This document shows positions 5,667 through 11,473 of a DNA stretch of 11,473 nucleotides, in pieces. The stretch covers positions 1-11,473 of the forward strand of contig DNFG01000380.1 of NCBI GenBank assembly GCA_003487005.1. The letters run 5' to 3'. Each line of letters starts with the position of its first letter. Within the stretch, counting starts at the first letter, position 1. The translations under genes were made by a program, and so were the position numbers. Below the pieces are notes generated by a model. The model was not told the DNA's origin. It saw only the letters and a program-made list of their open reading frames with translations, and did not search any database. This DNA comes from Bryobacterales bacterium. GTDB lineage: Bacteria > Acidobacteriota > Terriglobia > Bryobacterales > Bryobacteraceae.

Positions 5667-7019
5667 ATGAGCAACACCTCGGCTCCAGTTTCCGCGGCTT
5701 TGCCGCACCTCGTCACCAGCCTGCCGGGCCCGCGCGCCTCGGCCGTCATCGCCCGCGACCACGCCGTCATGTCCCCGTCCTACACCCGCGATTACCCCTT
5801 CGTCATCGCCAAAGGCGACGGCGCGATGGTGGAAGACGTCGACGGCAACCGCTTCCTCGACATGAACGCCGGCATTGCCGTCGTTGCCACCGGTCACTCG
5901 CATCCGCGGGTGGTCAACGCTATCCGCGCCCAGGCCGAGAAGTTCCTCCACATGTCCGGCACCGATTTCTACTACGAAAACATGGTGGAACTGGCTGAAA
6001 AACTGACCGCGCTGTGCCCCGCGCCCGCCCCGCGCCGGGTGTTTTTCGGCAATTCGGGCGCCGAAGCGGTCGAAGCCGCCCTGAAGATGGCCCGCTATCA
6101 CACCGGACGCGACAAGTTTATCGGCTTCCTGGGCGCTTTCCATGGCCGGACGATGGGCGCGCTGTCGCTGACCGGGTCGAAGGCGGTCCAGAAGCAGGGG
6201 TTTGCCCCCCTTCTGGGCGGTGTCACCCACATTCCGTACGCGTACTGCTATCGCTGCGCGTATGGAAAGAAGCCCGAAACTTGCGCTGTAGAGTGTGTCA
6301 AAGTGCTCGAAGACACGCTTTTCAAGACGATCTTGCCGGCCCAGGAGGTGGCGGCGATCTTCGTTGAACCGGTGCAGGGCGAGGGCGGCTATGTCGTCCC
6401 GCCGCGGAAGTTCTTCGACGAACTCCAGGCCGTGGCCAGCCGGCACGGGATTCTGCTGGTTTGCGATGAAGTCCAGGCCGGTATGGGACGGACGGGCAAA
6501 ATGTATGCCCATGAACACTTTAGCGCCGATCCGGACATCATCGCGCTGGCCAAGGGCATCGCCTCGGGGCTTCCGTTGTCGGCCACGATCGCCAAGGCGC
6601 AGTACATGGAATGGAAACCGGGCGCGCACGCCTCGACCTTCGGCGGCAATCCGGTCGCCGTGGCGGCGTCGCTGGCGACCATCGAACTGCTGGAACAGGA
6701 ACTGCTCGACAACGCCGCCCAGGTCGGCGGCGCAATGAAGGAGCGGATGCAGACCTGGCCCGGACGGTTCCCGATCGTGGGCGACGTCCGCGGGCTTGGC
6801 CTGATGCTCGGATTCGAGATCGTCAAGGACCAGGAATCGCGCGAACGGGCCCCCGAATTGCGCAACGAGATCGTTCAGCGCGCCTTCCATCGCGGGATGC
6901 TGATCCTTGGCGCGGGGCAGAATTCGATCCGTCTGGCGCCGCCGCTGGTCCTGAGCCACGAACAGGCGGCTTTCGCGCTCGACACGCTCGAGGACATTCT
7001 TGGGTCGCTCTCCCGCTAA
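5667..7019 (+). CDS. Class III PLP-dependent aminotransferase (acetylornithine/4-aminobutyrate type)
   Basis: 450 residues; the ATG is preceded by GGGAGG seven bases upstream. Fold-type I class III signatures are all present: G-N-S-G-A-E-A (128-134) for phosphate binding, F-H-G-R-T (158-162), E-P-V-Q-G-E-G-G (234-241), C-D-E-V-Q-A-G-M-G-R-T-G (266-277) with Asp267 to contact the pyridine nitrogen, the Schiff-base lysine K296 in A-L-A-K-G-I-A-S-G, and T-F-G-G-N-P (324-329). It transfers an amino group from an omega- or alpha-amino donor to a 2-oxo acid in the cytoplasm. The exact substrate cannot be read from sequence. An insert with four cysteines (194, 197, 206, 210) marks a subgroup usually annotated as acetylornithine aminotransferase family and known from thermophile omega-aminotransferases. 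It heads a close-packed cluster, with the methyltransferase starting 9 bases after its stop. There is no arginine-pathway neighbour, so argD is not assigned; a GABA, lysine or ornithine aminotransferase is equally possible. Confidence 0.95.
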   Translation: MSNTSAPVSAALPHLVTSLPGPRASAVIARDHAVMSPSYTRDYPFVIAKGDGAMVEDVDGNRFLDMNAGIAVVATGHSHPRVVNAIRAQAEKFLHMSGTDFYYENMVELAEKLTALCPAPAPRRVFFGNSGAEAVEAALKMARYHTGRDKFIGFLGAFHGRTMGALSLTGSKAVQKQGFAPLLGGVTHIPYAYCYRCAYGKKPETCAVECVKVLEDTLFKTILPAQEVAAIFVEPVQGEGGYVVPPRKFFDELQAVASRHGILLVCDEVQAGMGRTGKMYAHEHFSADPDIIALAKGIASGLPLSATIAKAQYMEWKPGAHASTFGGNPVAVAASLATIELLEQELLDNAAQVGGAMKERMQTWPGRFPIVGDVRGLGLMLGFEIVKDQESRERAPELRNEIVQRAFHRGMLILGAGQNSIRLAPPLVLSHEQAAFALDTLEDILGSLSR

Positions 7020-7028
7020 ACTGGAGCG

Positions 7029-7565
7029 GTGAACCAACCCCGGATCCTGGATGTCGGCTGCGGGCTCAACAAGCGGCCCGGCGCGATCGGCGTGGATCGC
7101 AATCCCCGCACGCGGGCCGATGTGTTGTGCGACCTCGACCATTTTCCATACCCGTTCCGCGACAACAGTTTCGACGAGTTGCACGCGGTCCACGTGATTG
7201 AGCACGTGGCGGACGTGGTGAAGTCGATGGAGGAGTTTTACAGGCTGGTCCGCCCCGGGGGACGGATCTTCCTGGCGACGCCGCATTACACCGACTTTTC
7301 TTCGTTCTGCGATCCGACCCACCGCTGGCACCTGAACTCGTTTTCTTTCAGGTACTTCGGAGCAGATCACGCGGGCTACGACTACTACTCGCCGGTGAGA
7401 TTGCGTGAGAAAAAAGTCCGGCTCAGGCTACTAGCATTATGGAGGTACCTGGGCTTCGAACTGTTGGTGAACGCCTTCCCCCGGTTCCGGCGCTTCTGGG
7501 AGCACTATCTGTGCTATGTGGTGCGCGGCAAGGTGATGGAATTCGAGTTTGAAGTGCTCAAATGA
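7029..7565 (+). CDS. Small class I SAM-dependent methyltransferase
   Basis: 178 residues from a GTG start; GGAG lies only two bases before it, so the site is tight. The N-terminus goes straight into motif I, I-L-D-V-G-C-G (6-12), with an acidic residue at the end of strand 2 (G-V-D, D23). D-N-S-F-D-E (45-50) and H-V-I-E-H-V (55-60) are typical of the Methyltransf_11 group, followed by L-V-R-P-G-G-R (73-79). The C-terminal part (about 95-178) is rich in aromatic and basic residues and differs from the core fold, probably forming the substrate cap or membrane/protein contact. Such proteins often modify sugars, lipids or small metabolites; the substrate is unknown. It lies 9 bases after the aminotransferase and its TGA is directly followed by the next gene, so all are likely cotranscribed. 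Confidence 0.88.
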   Translation: MNQPRILDVGCGLNKRPGAIGVDRNPRTRADVLCDLDHFPYPFRDNSFDELHAVHVIEHVADVVKSMEEFYRLVRPGGRIFLATPHYTDFSSFCDPTHRWHLNSFSFRYFGADHAGYDYYSPVRLREKKVRLRLLALWRYLGFELLVNAFPRFRRFWEHYLCYVVRGKVMEFEFEVLK

Positions 7566-7568
7566 GGC

Positions 7569-8018
7569 ATGTTGGAGGCATTCTGGTGCGCTTTAGAGCG
7601 CTTTCATGAACGTCTGGCGCGAAGAGAACTGACGGCCCGGCAGGCGTGGGGTCTGCGGGCGGAGAATCTGGCGTGCCGGCATCTCGAATCGCTCGGCTAT
7701 CACGTGATCGAGCGGAACTGGTTCGATCACAAGACTTTATCGGAGATCGACATCATCGCCCGCCACGAAGGCAAGCTGGTTTTCGTCGAGGTGAAGGCCC
7801 GCGAAAGCCCCAAATACGCGACGCCGGAAATTGCCATGCACGGAGTGAAGCGGGCGGCGCTGCTGCGGGGGATTTCGGCGTACGCGCGGAAGGCCCGGGC
7901 GGGGGCGGAGGATCTGCGTTTCGATGTGGTGACGGTGGTATTGGGGGACCCGCCGGAGGTTCGGGTATTTCCGGGGGAACCGATCCGCGCCGGGGGGCGG
8001 CGGAATGCTGTATGCTGA
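7569..8018 (+). CDS. yraN: YraN/UPF0102 family protein with nuclease-like fold
   Basis: 149 residues. It starts three bases after the methyltransferase stop; a GAGG stretch overlapping that stop is only one base from the ATG. The conserved UPF0102 pattern is visible: G-x-x-A-E-x-x-A (28-35), L-G-Y-x-V-I-E-R-N (42-50), E-I-D-I-I (59-63) with Asp61, and L-V-F-V-E-V-K-A-R (70-78), giving the D...E-x-K arrangement of a PD-(D/E)XK-like restriction-endonuclease fold. The usual family length is about 120 residues; this one has a helical extension of about 25 residues at the N-terminus. The usual G-E-x-D is S-E-I-D here, leaving the acidic residues intact. The cellular role of the family is not settled, with DNA recombination or processing suspected. 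The family call is firm, the function open. Confidence 0.92.
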   Translation: MLEAFWCALERFHERLARRELTARQAWGLRAENLACRHLESLGYHVIERNWFDHKTLSEIDIIARHEGKLVFVEVKARESPKYATPEIAMHGVKRAALLRGISAYARKARAGAEDLRFDVVTVVLGDPPEVRVFPGEPIRAGGRRNAVC

Positions 8019-8051
8019 CGGTGAACTTCATCTATCGCCGGACCGTCACCC

Positions 8052-9050
8052 TTGCCTGACCTTCGAAAAGATCCGATTACCGGCCGGTGGGTGATCATCG
8101 CCACCGACCGCGCCCGCCGTCCCACTGATTTCACCCGGGAACGCGTGATTCCCTCGGCGCCGCGATTCTGCCCGTTTTGTCCGGGCAATGAATTGAAAAC
8201 GCCGCCCGAGGTGTTGGCGTACCGGACCTCGGGGGGCCCAAATGAACCGGGATGGACACTGCGGGTGGTGCCGAGCAAGTTTCCGTCGCTGCGGGTCGAA
8301 GGGGAGTTGGACCGGAAGGGCGAGGGTCTCTATGACCGGATGAACGGGGTTGGGGCGCACGAGGTGATTCTGGAGACGACGGATCATCTGGCGTCGCTGG
8401 CGAGTCTGCCGGAAAAGCAGGTGGCGGACCTCATGTTCGCGGTCCGGGACAGAATACTGGATTTACGGAAGGACCAGCGGTTCCGCTACATTCTGGTGTT
8501 CAAGAATCACGGTGAGCCGGCGGGAGCGACGCTGGAGCACCCCCATTCGCAGTTGATCGCGCTGCCGGTGGTGCCGAAGCGGGTGCAGGAGGAACTGGAC
8601 GGAGCGCGGCGGTATTTTGAGTTCCGGGAGCGTTGCATCTTCTGCGACATGGTGCAGCAGGAGTTGGAGACGCAGAAACGGGTGGTGCTGGAGACGGACC
8701 ATTTCGTGGTGTTGTGCCCGTATGCGGCGCGGTTTCCGTTCGAGACGTGGATCGTGCCGAGGCGGCATGAATCGCATTACGAGAGCCTGGCGGCGGAGGC
8801 GATTCACAATCTGGGCCAGGTGTTGAATCAGACGCTCAAAAAGCTCGACAAATCGCTCGAAAACCCGCCATACAACATCATTCTGCACACAGCGCCAGTG
8901 CAGGATCGCCCGCTCGATCACTATCACTGGCACATCGAGATCATGCCCAAGTTGACGAAAGTGGCAGGATTCGAGTGGGGCAGCGGATTCTATCTGAATC
9001 CGACACCACCCGAGGAGGCGGCGCGGTTCCTGCGGGAGATCGCGGTTTAG
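8052..9050 (+). CDS. galT: Galactose-1-phosphate uridylyltransferase
   Basis: 332 residues. It converts UDP-glucose plus galactose-1-phosphate to glucose-1-phosphate plus UDP-galactose in the Leloir pathway, in the cytoplasm. The N-terminal L-R-K-D-P-I-T-G-R-W-V-I-I-A (4-17) is characteristic. The active-site triad segment E-H-P-H-S-Q (162-167) provides the nucleophilic His165. C-P-F-C (40-43) and C-I-F-C (195-198) are candidate metal-ligand pairs; C-terminal D-H-Y-H-W-H-I-E (289-296) is the second HIT-fold signature. Full length is close to the bacterial norm. The start is TTG at 8052: it is the first possible start after an in-frame stop at 8022-8024, and it places the conserved N-terminus correctly, though no ribosome site is evident. 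It lies 33 bases after yraN. No galK or galE is visible, so the enzyme may serve nucleotide-sugar supply as well as galactose use. Confidence 0.97.
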   Translation: MPDLRKDPITGRWVIIATDRARRPTDFTRERVIPSAPRFCPFCPGNELKTPPEVLAYRTSGGPNEPGWTLRVVPSKFPSLRVEGELDRKGEGLYDRMNGVGAHEVILETTDHLASLASLPEKQVADLMFAVRDRILDLRKDQRFRYILVFKNHGEPAGATLEHPHSQLIALPVVPKRVQEELDGARRYFEFRERCIFCDMVQQELETQKRVVLETDHFVVLCPYAARFPFETWIVPRRHESHYESLAAEAIHNLGQVLNQTLKKLDKSLENPPYNIILHTAPVQDRPLDHYHWHIEIMPKLTKVAGFEWGSGFYLNPTPPEEAARFLREIAV

Positions 9051-9067
9051 GGGCGGGGTTGTCGCCC
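9051..9067. terminator. Possible hairpin between convergent genes
   Basis: GGGCG (9051-9055) and CGCCC (9063-9067) can pair around a 7-base loop in the 22-base gap between galT and the convergent methyltransferase gene. It is in the right place for a bidirectional terminator, but the stem is only five pairs and neither side has a T tract. Confidence 0.3.
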
Positions 9068-9072
9068 GGGGT

Positions 9073-9732
9073 TCAGCGCTTCTTGAGGGTGACTGCCATC
9101 TCGTTGTTGACACGGATGGTTTCGAGGGCCGGGTTGTTGATGACAGCGTCCATGTATTCCTGATTCTGGGAGACGCGGGCGATGTTGTGGGCGAGGATCA
9201 GGCCACCGGGACGGACGTGGGGAAGGACTTTGTCGAGATAGTCGCGATAGCCGGGTTTGTCGGCATCGATGAAGACGATATCGATGGGCCCTTTGAGGTT
9301 CTTGGCGGTTTCGTGGGCGTCTCCGACGATGACAGTGATCAAATCGGCGACGCCGGCGCGCTTGAAGTTGGCTCGAGCGGTTTCGGCGCGGCCGGGGTCG
9401 TATTCGAAAGTGGTCAACTTGCCGCCGGTTTTGCGGAGGGCGAGAGCGAACCAGAGGCCGGAATAGCCGGTGGAGGTCCCGAATTCGACGGCGGATTTGG
9501 CATTGATGGACTCGGCGAGGAGGCGGATCAGGCGGCCGTCCTCGCGGGGGACGTTGAGGTGGCGTTCAACGGCTTCTGCGACCTCGAGAATGCGCTTTTC
9601 GGCATCGTCGGCGGCGAGTGGGGGATTACCGTAGCCATCGCCGCCGCCCGCCATCCGGCTGCGGGGACCCTGGGCACAGGCGATCAGCGCACAGGCGAAC
9701 AAGAGAGCTGTCAGTCTGAGCTTGAAGTGCAA
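9073..9732 (-). CDS. Exported O-methyltransferase-family protein (CCoAOMT-like), likely lipoprotein
   Basis: 219 residues from TTG 9732, chosen because AGGAG (9743-9747 on the complement) lies 10 bases upstream and the start gives a compact signal peptide. An in-frame ATG at 9765 has no ribosome site and would bury the signal sequence. The N-terminus is M-H-F-K-L-R-L plus a hydrophobic core ending L-I-A-C (16-19), a lipobox; cleavage at A-Q two residues later is an alternative. The body is a class I SAM fold of the O-methyltransferase family 3 type: V-E-F-G-T-S-T-G-Y-S (82-91), F-E-Y-D (109-112), D-I-V-F-I-D-A-D-K (151-159), R-P-G-G-L-I-L-A-H-N (174-183). In catechol-type enzymes of this family the last pair is normally D-N and binds the metal; here it is His182-Asn183. 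Export plus this change make ordinary SAM-dependent catalysis doubtful. It is divergent from a Tat-exported protein. Confidence 0.85.
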   Translation of the reverse strand: MHFKLRLTALLFACALIACAQGPRSRMAGGGDGYGNPPLAADDAEKRILEVAEAVERHLNVPREDGRLIRLLAESINAKSAVEFGTSTGYSGLWFALALRKTGGKLTTFEYDPGRAETARANFKRAGVADLITVIVGDAHETAKNLKGPIDIVFIDADKPGYRDYLDKVLPHVRPGGLILAHNIARVSQNQEYMDAVINNPALETIRVNNEMAVTLKKR

Positions 9733-9779
9733 TTCGGGAGATCTCCTCTGTTTCAGGGACGCCATCAGAGGACCGAAAG

Positions 9780-9808
9780 ATTACACATCGGGAGATTGTA
9801 TAGTTGAA
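9780..9808 (-). promoter_or_regulatory. Candidate promoter for the exported methyltransferase gene
   Basis: On the minus strand TTCAAC (9808-9803) and TGTAAT (9785-9780) are separated by 17 bases, about 50 bases upstream of the chosen TTG start. Its -35 overlaps the -10-like TATAGT (9799-9804) of the opposite strand. Confidence 0.3.
9799..9804 (+). promoter_or_regulatory. Candidate -10 element for the Tat-exported TIM-barrel gene
   Basis: TATAGT matches five of six positions of the sigma-70 -10 consensus and lies 40 bases before the ATG at 9845. No good -35 is visible at the usual distance, so the call is weak. Confidence 0.25.
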
Positions 9809-9844
9809 CCGCTTCACGCGGATTTCGATAAACTGGGGACCATC

Positions 9845-10912
9845 ATGGAAGACACCACCCCCCGCCGTGGATTTTTGCGGTCGGCCGCCGGTATGGCCGC
9901 TGCAGCGCAGGCGATCAGCGCCGCGCCGCGCCCGTTGGATGAAAAGGAGAAACTGGGCCGTCTGGCGACGAACTGCTGGCCGGTCAGGATGTTGTTCAAG
10001 AGCAGGCCGAGTCCGCGCGGAACCAGTCCGCAGGTGGCCGAAATGCGGAAGAAGTATGGCGAGATCACGATGCTGGATTTCCCGCAGTGGACGCGGGACC
10101 AGTTTCCGGGGATCACGCACATGGATTTGTGGTCGTCGGTCTTCGGCGATGTCACGAACGACGCGATGTACGCGACGCAAACGATGACGCTGCCGAACGG
10201 ACAAACCCGGACGGCTTACGAATTCGACCCATCGACGGCGGCGGGCAAGAAGTGGCTCGGTCAACTGGCGAACAACATGGCGAAGTTGGGTATCAAGTGC
10301 CAGCATGTGTCCAACAACGCCCCGCGCAACATCTCGGATCTGGACGAGGCGAAGCGGCGCGAAGGGATCGAGGTGGCGAAGAAGTGGCTGGAAGGCTCGG
10401 CGATGCTGGGCGCGAAGACGATGCGCGTGAACACCGGGGGGCCGCGGATCGCTCCGGAGGCGTCAGCGACGGGGAGCTACCCGAAAAACGACGAGATCGT
10501 GAAGTATCTGGACAAGTGCATCGAGTCGTTCAAGGAGATGGCGGAATTCGGAGCCAAGGTGGGGGTGATTGTCACGATTGAGAACCACTGGGGCTTGAGC
10601 GCGAATCCGATGAACGTCCGGATCGTGCTGGACTCGGTGAACCATCCGTTCTGCGAGGCGACGCCGGACTTCTGCAACTGGGAGCACGAGTACATGCTGT
10701 ACCACGGGCTTTCGGCTCTGGCGCCATACACGCATCACACGGTGCACGCGAAGTACTGGAACCGCTGGAAGGAAGTGGACTTGCAGCGGTGCACGCGGAT
10801 CATGGCGGCGGCGGGGTTCCGGGGCATCTTCGCTCTCGAGTACGAGGATGGTCCCTGGGACGGCGTGGAAGGAATGCGCCTGCTGCAGAAGGAAGTAATG
10901 GCGGCGCTGTAG
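9845..10912 (+). CDS. Tat-exported sugar phosphate isomerase/epimerase-like TIM-barrel protein
   Basis: 355 residues; GGGGA lies five bases before the ATG. The N-terminus carries a twin-arginine motif, T-P-R-R-G-F-L-R (5-12), then an Ala-rich hydrophobic stretch to about residue 27, so the protein should be exported folded, probably with bound metal. The body fits the xylose-isomerase-like (AP endonuclease 2) TIM barrel: L-G-A-K-T-M-R-V-N-T-G-G (188-199), V-T-I-E-N-H-W-G (243-250) with a likely metal-binding Glu246, T-P-D-F-C-N-W (273-279) with Asp276, T-V-H-A-K-Y (299-304) with His301, and F-A-L-E-Y-E-D-G (329-336) with Glu332. This four-ligand pattern (E, D, H, E) matches the family. Substrate is unknown, presumably a sugar or polyol in the periplasm. 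Such Tat-exported members are common in polysaccharide-degrading Acidobacteria and Planctomycetes (general knowledge). Confidence 0.88.
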   Translation: MEDTTPRRGFLRSAAGMAAAAQAISAAPRPLDEKEKLGRLATNCWPVRMLFKSRPSPRGTSPQVAEMRKKYGEITMLDFPQWTRDQFPGITHMDLWSSVFGDVTNDAMYATQTMTLPNGQTRTAYEFDPSTAAGKKWLGQLANNMAKLGIKCQHVSNNAPRNISDLDEAKRREGIEVAKKWLEGSAMLGAKTMRVNTGGPRIAPEASATGSYPKNDEIVKYLDKCIESFKEMAEFGAKVGVIVTIENHWGLSANPMNVRIVLDSVNHPFCEATPDFCNWEHEYMLYHGLSALAPYTHHTVHAKYWNRWKEVDLQRCTRIMAAAGFRGIFALEYEDGPWDGVEGMRLLQKEVMAAL

Positions 10913-10929
10913 TTAGTAACCGAACCGGG

Positions 10930-10961
10930 AGGGCGGCCGCCTGAAACAGGGAGGCCGCCCT
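10930..10961. terminator. Strong GC hairpin just before the [2Fe-2S] subunit gene
   Basis: AGGGCGGCC (10930-10938) pairs perfectly with GGCCGCCCT (10953-10961). Inside, CCTG (10940-10943) pairs with CAGG (10947-10950) around an AAA loop. It starts 17 bases after the TIM-barrel stop and ends one base before the AAGGAGG ribosome site of the next gene. There is no T tract, so it could be a weak or Rho-assisted terminator, a 3' stabiliser for the upstream message, or a leader structure affecting translation of the next gene. Confidence 0.6.
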
Positions 10962-10962
10962 G

Positions 10963-10969
10963 AAGGAGG
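10963..10969 (+). promoter_or_regulatory. Start-deciding ribosome binding site AAGGAGG
   Basis: A near-perfect Shine-Dalgarno lies eight bases before TTG 10978. A possible GTG start at 10969 would overlap this site, so the TTG is favoured. Confidence 0.75.
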
Positions 10970-10977
10970 TGACGACA

Positions 10978-11460
10978 TTGCCTGTTTACCGATTCGAGGT
11001 GAATGGCCAGGCCAGGAGTGTGGAGACGGCGGCGGACCGGCCGTTGCTGGAGGTGCTGCGCGAGGATCTGGGCCTGACGGGGACGAAGTATGGCTGCGGT
11101 GAGGGGCAGTGCCGGGCATGCACGGTGCTGGTGGATGGGCGTCCGGCGCCGTCGTGCGTGACTCCGGTGCGCAATGTGGCGGGCAAGCGGGTGAAGACGA
11201 TCGAGGGTCTGGCGGGGGACGGGGCGCTGACGGCGGTGCAGCGGGCATTTCTCGAGGCGCAGGCGTTTCAGTGCGGCTATTGCACGCCGGGCATGGTGCT
11301 GGGGGCGACGGCGCTGCTGGAGCGGACGCCGGGGCCGAGCGAGCAGCAGATCCGGGAGGGGTTGAACGGGCATATCTGCCGGTGCACGGGGTATCCACGG
11401 ATCGTGGCGGCGGTCCAACTGGCCTCGCGGTTCGAACGGGAGGCAGAGAGCAATGGCTGA
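10978..11460 (+). CDS. [2Fe-2S] subunit of a xanthine dehydrogenase/aldehyde oxidase-family molybdenum hydroxylase
   Basis: 160 residues from TTG 10978, chosen on the AAGGAGG site. It carries two iron-sulfur clusters that pass electrons from the molybdenum cofactor of the large subunit. The plant-ferredoxin-type N-terminal domain has Cys40, Cys45, Cys48 and Cys60 in Y-G-C-G-E-G-Q-C-R-A-C-T-V; the C-terminal helical domain has Cys99 and Cys102 (Q-C-G-Y-C-T-P-G) and Cys134 and Cys136 (I-C-R-C-T-G-Y). All eight ligands are present. The usual C-G-A-C is C-R-A-C here. No signal peptide is seen, as is normal for these small subunits, which may be carried by a Tat-exported partner. Length fits CoxS/IorA-type stand-alone subunits. 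The ATG of the next gene overlaps its end by eight bases, suggesting the catalytic subunit follows. Substrate cannot be named from this piece. Confidence 0.95.
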   Translation: MPVYRFEVNGQARSVETAADRPLLEVLREDLGLTGTKYGCGEGQCRACTVLVDGRPAPSCVTPVRNVAGKRVKTIEGLAGDGALTAVQRAFLEAQAFQCGYCTPGMVLGATALLERTPGPSEQQIREGLNGHICRCTGYPRIVAAVQLASRFEREAESNG

Positions 11461-11473
11461 GCAGAATCCGAGG
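11453..11473 (+). CDS. Start of the next gene, probably the molybdopterin-binding large subunit (partial)
   Basis: ATG at 11453 lies in another frame inside the last codons of the [2Fe-2S] subunit gene and has GGGAGG about nine bases upstream. Only seven codons (M-A-E-Q-N-P-R) are in the window. The assignment to the catalytic or FAD subunit rests only on the usual gene order of this enzyme family. Confidence 0.5.

Noticed and set aside
5421..7370. A 649-codon open frame on the minus strand opposite the aminotransferase and methyltransferase genes
   Set aside because: The plus strand carries clear conserved aminotransferase and methyltransferase motifs, while the antisense product is an Arg/His/Gly-rich sequence without recognisable domains, as expected in GC-rich DNA.
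9742..9757. A 10-base inverted match between the methyltransferase leader and the hairpin at 10940-10950 (CTGTTTCAGG / CCTGAAACAG)
   Set aside because: Too short and too likely by chance between two sites 1.2 kb apart; no flanking similarity was seen.
1..11473. CRISPR arrays, tRNA/rRNA genes, insertion sequences, phage attachment sites
   Set aside because: No spaced short repeats, cloverleaf-like segments, transposase motifs or terminal inverted repeats were seen by reading the window.

Overview
The window is GC-rich bacterial chromosome. Several features suggest an Acidobacteriota member of the Bryobacter/Solibacter type: frequent TTG and GTG starts, many exported proteins whose signal peptides end in A-Q, a Tat-exported sugar-isomerase-like TIM barrel, and a two-subunit-type molybdenum hydroxylase. 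This placement is inference from style and gene content, because no search was possible.

Left arm (1-5118, minus strand, running off the left edge): one tightly packed gene set of seven exported proteins. In transcription order it contains a small secreted protein with two cysteines (5118-4660), two paralogous beta-sandwich-like subunits (4566-4042 and 4002-3481), a second and unrelated pair of paralogous secreted subunits (3466-2978 and 2981-2445), a PapD-like two-domain periplasmic chaperone (2448-1660), and an outer-membrane beta-barrel-like protein (1676 to beyond base 1). The last four genes overlap at their ends (ATGA, ATGA and a 17-base overlap), which indicates translational coupling. 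The composition looks like a non-canonical chaperone/usher-like or spore-coat-U-like surface fibre system. No classical FimD or Csu signature was recognised, so this is the best candidate for an undescribed system here.

Intergenic region (5119-5666): about 550 bases between divergent units. It holds candidate promoters in both directions and a perfect 8-1-8 inverted repeat (5440-5456) that looks like an operator.

Middle (5667-9050, plus strand): a housekeeping-type cluster of a class III PLP aminotransferase, a small SAM methyltransferase, a YraN/UPF0102 nuclease-fold protein and galactose-1-phosphate uridylyltransferase (galT). Gaps are 9, 3 and 33 bases, so one transcript is plausible.

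Right arm (9051-11473): a minus-strand exported O-methyltransferase-family protein, convergent with galT, in which an expected metal-binding Asp appears to be His. It is divergent from a Tat-exported xylose-isomerase-like TIM-barrel protein, with apparently interleaved promoters between them. A strong GC hairpin then precedes a [2Fe-2S] subunit of a xanthine dehydrogenase-family enzyme. The next gene starts inside the end of that subunit and runs off the right edge.

No RNA genes, CRISPR arrays, insertion sequences or attachment sites were recognised.
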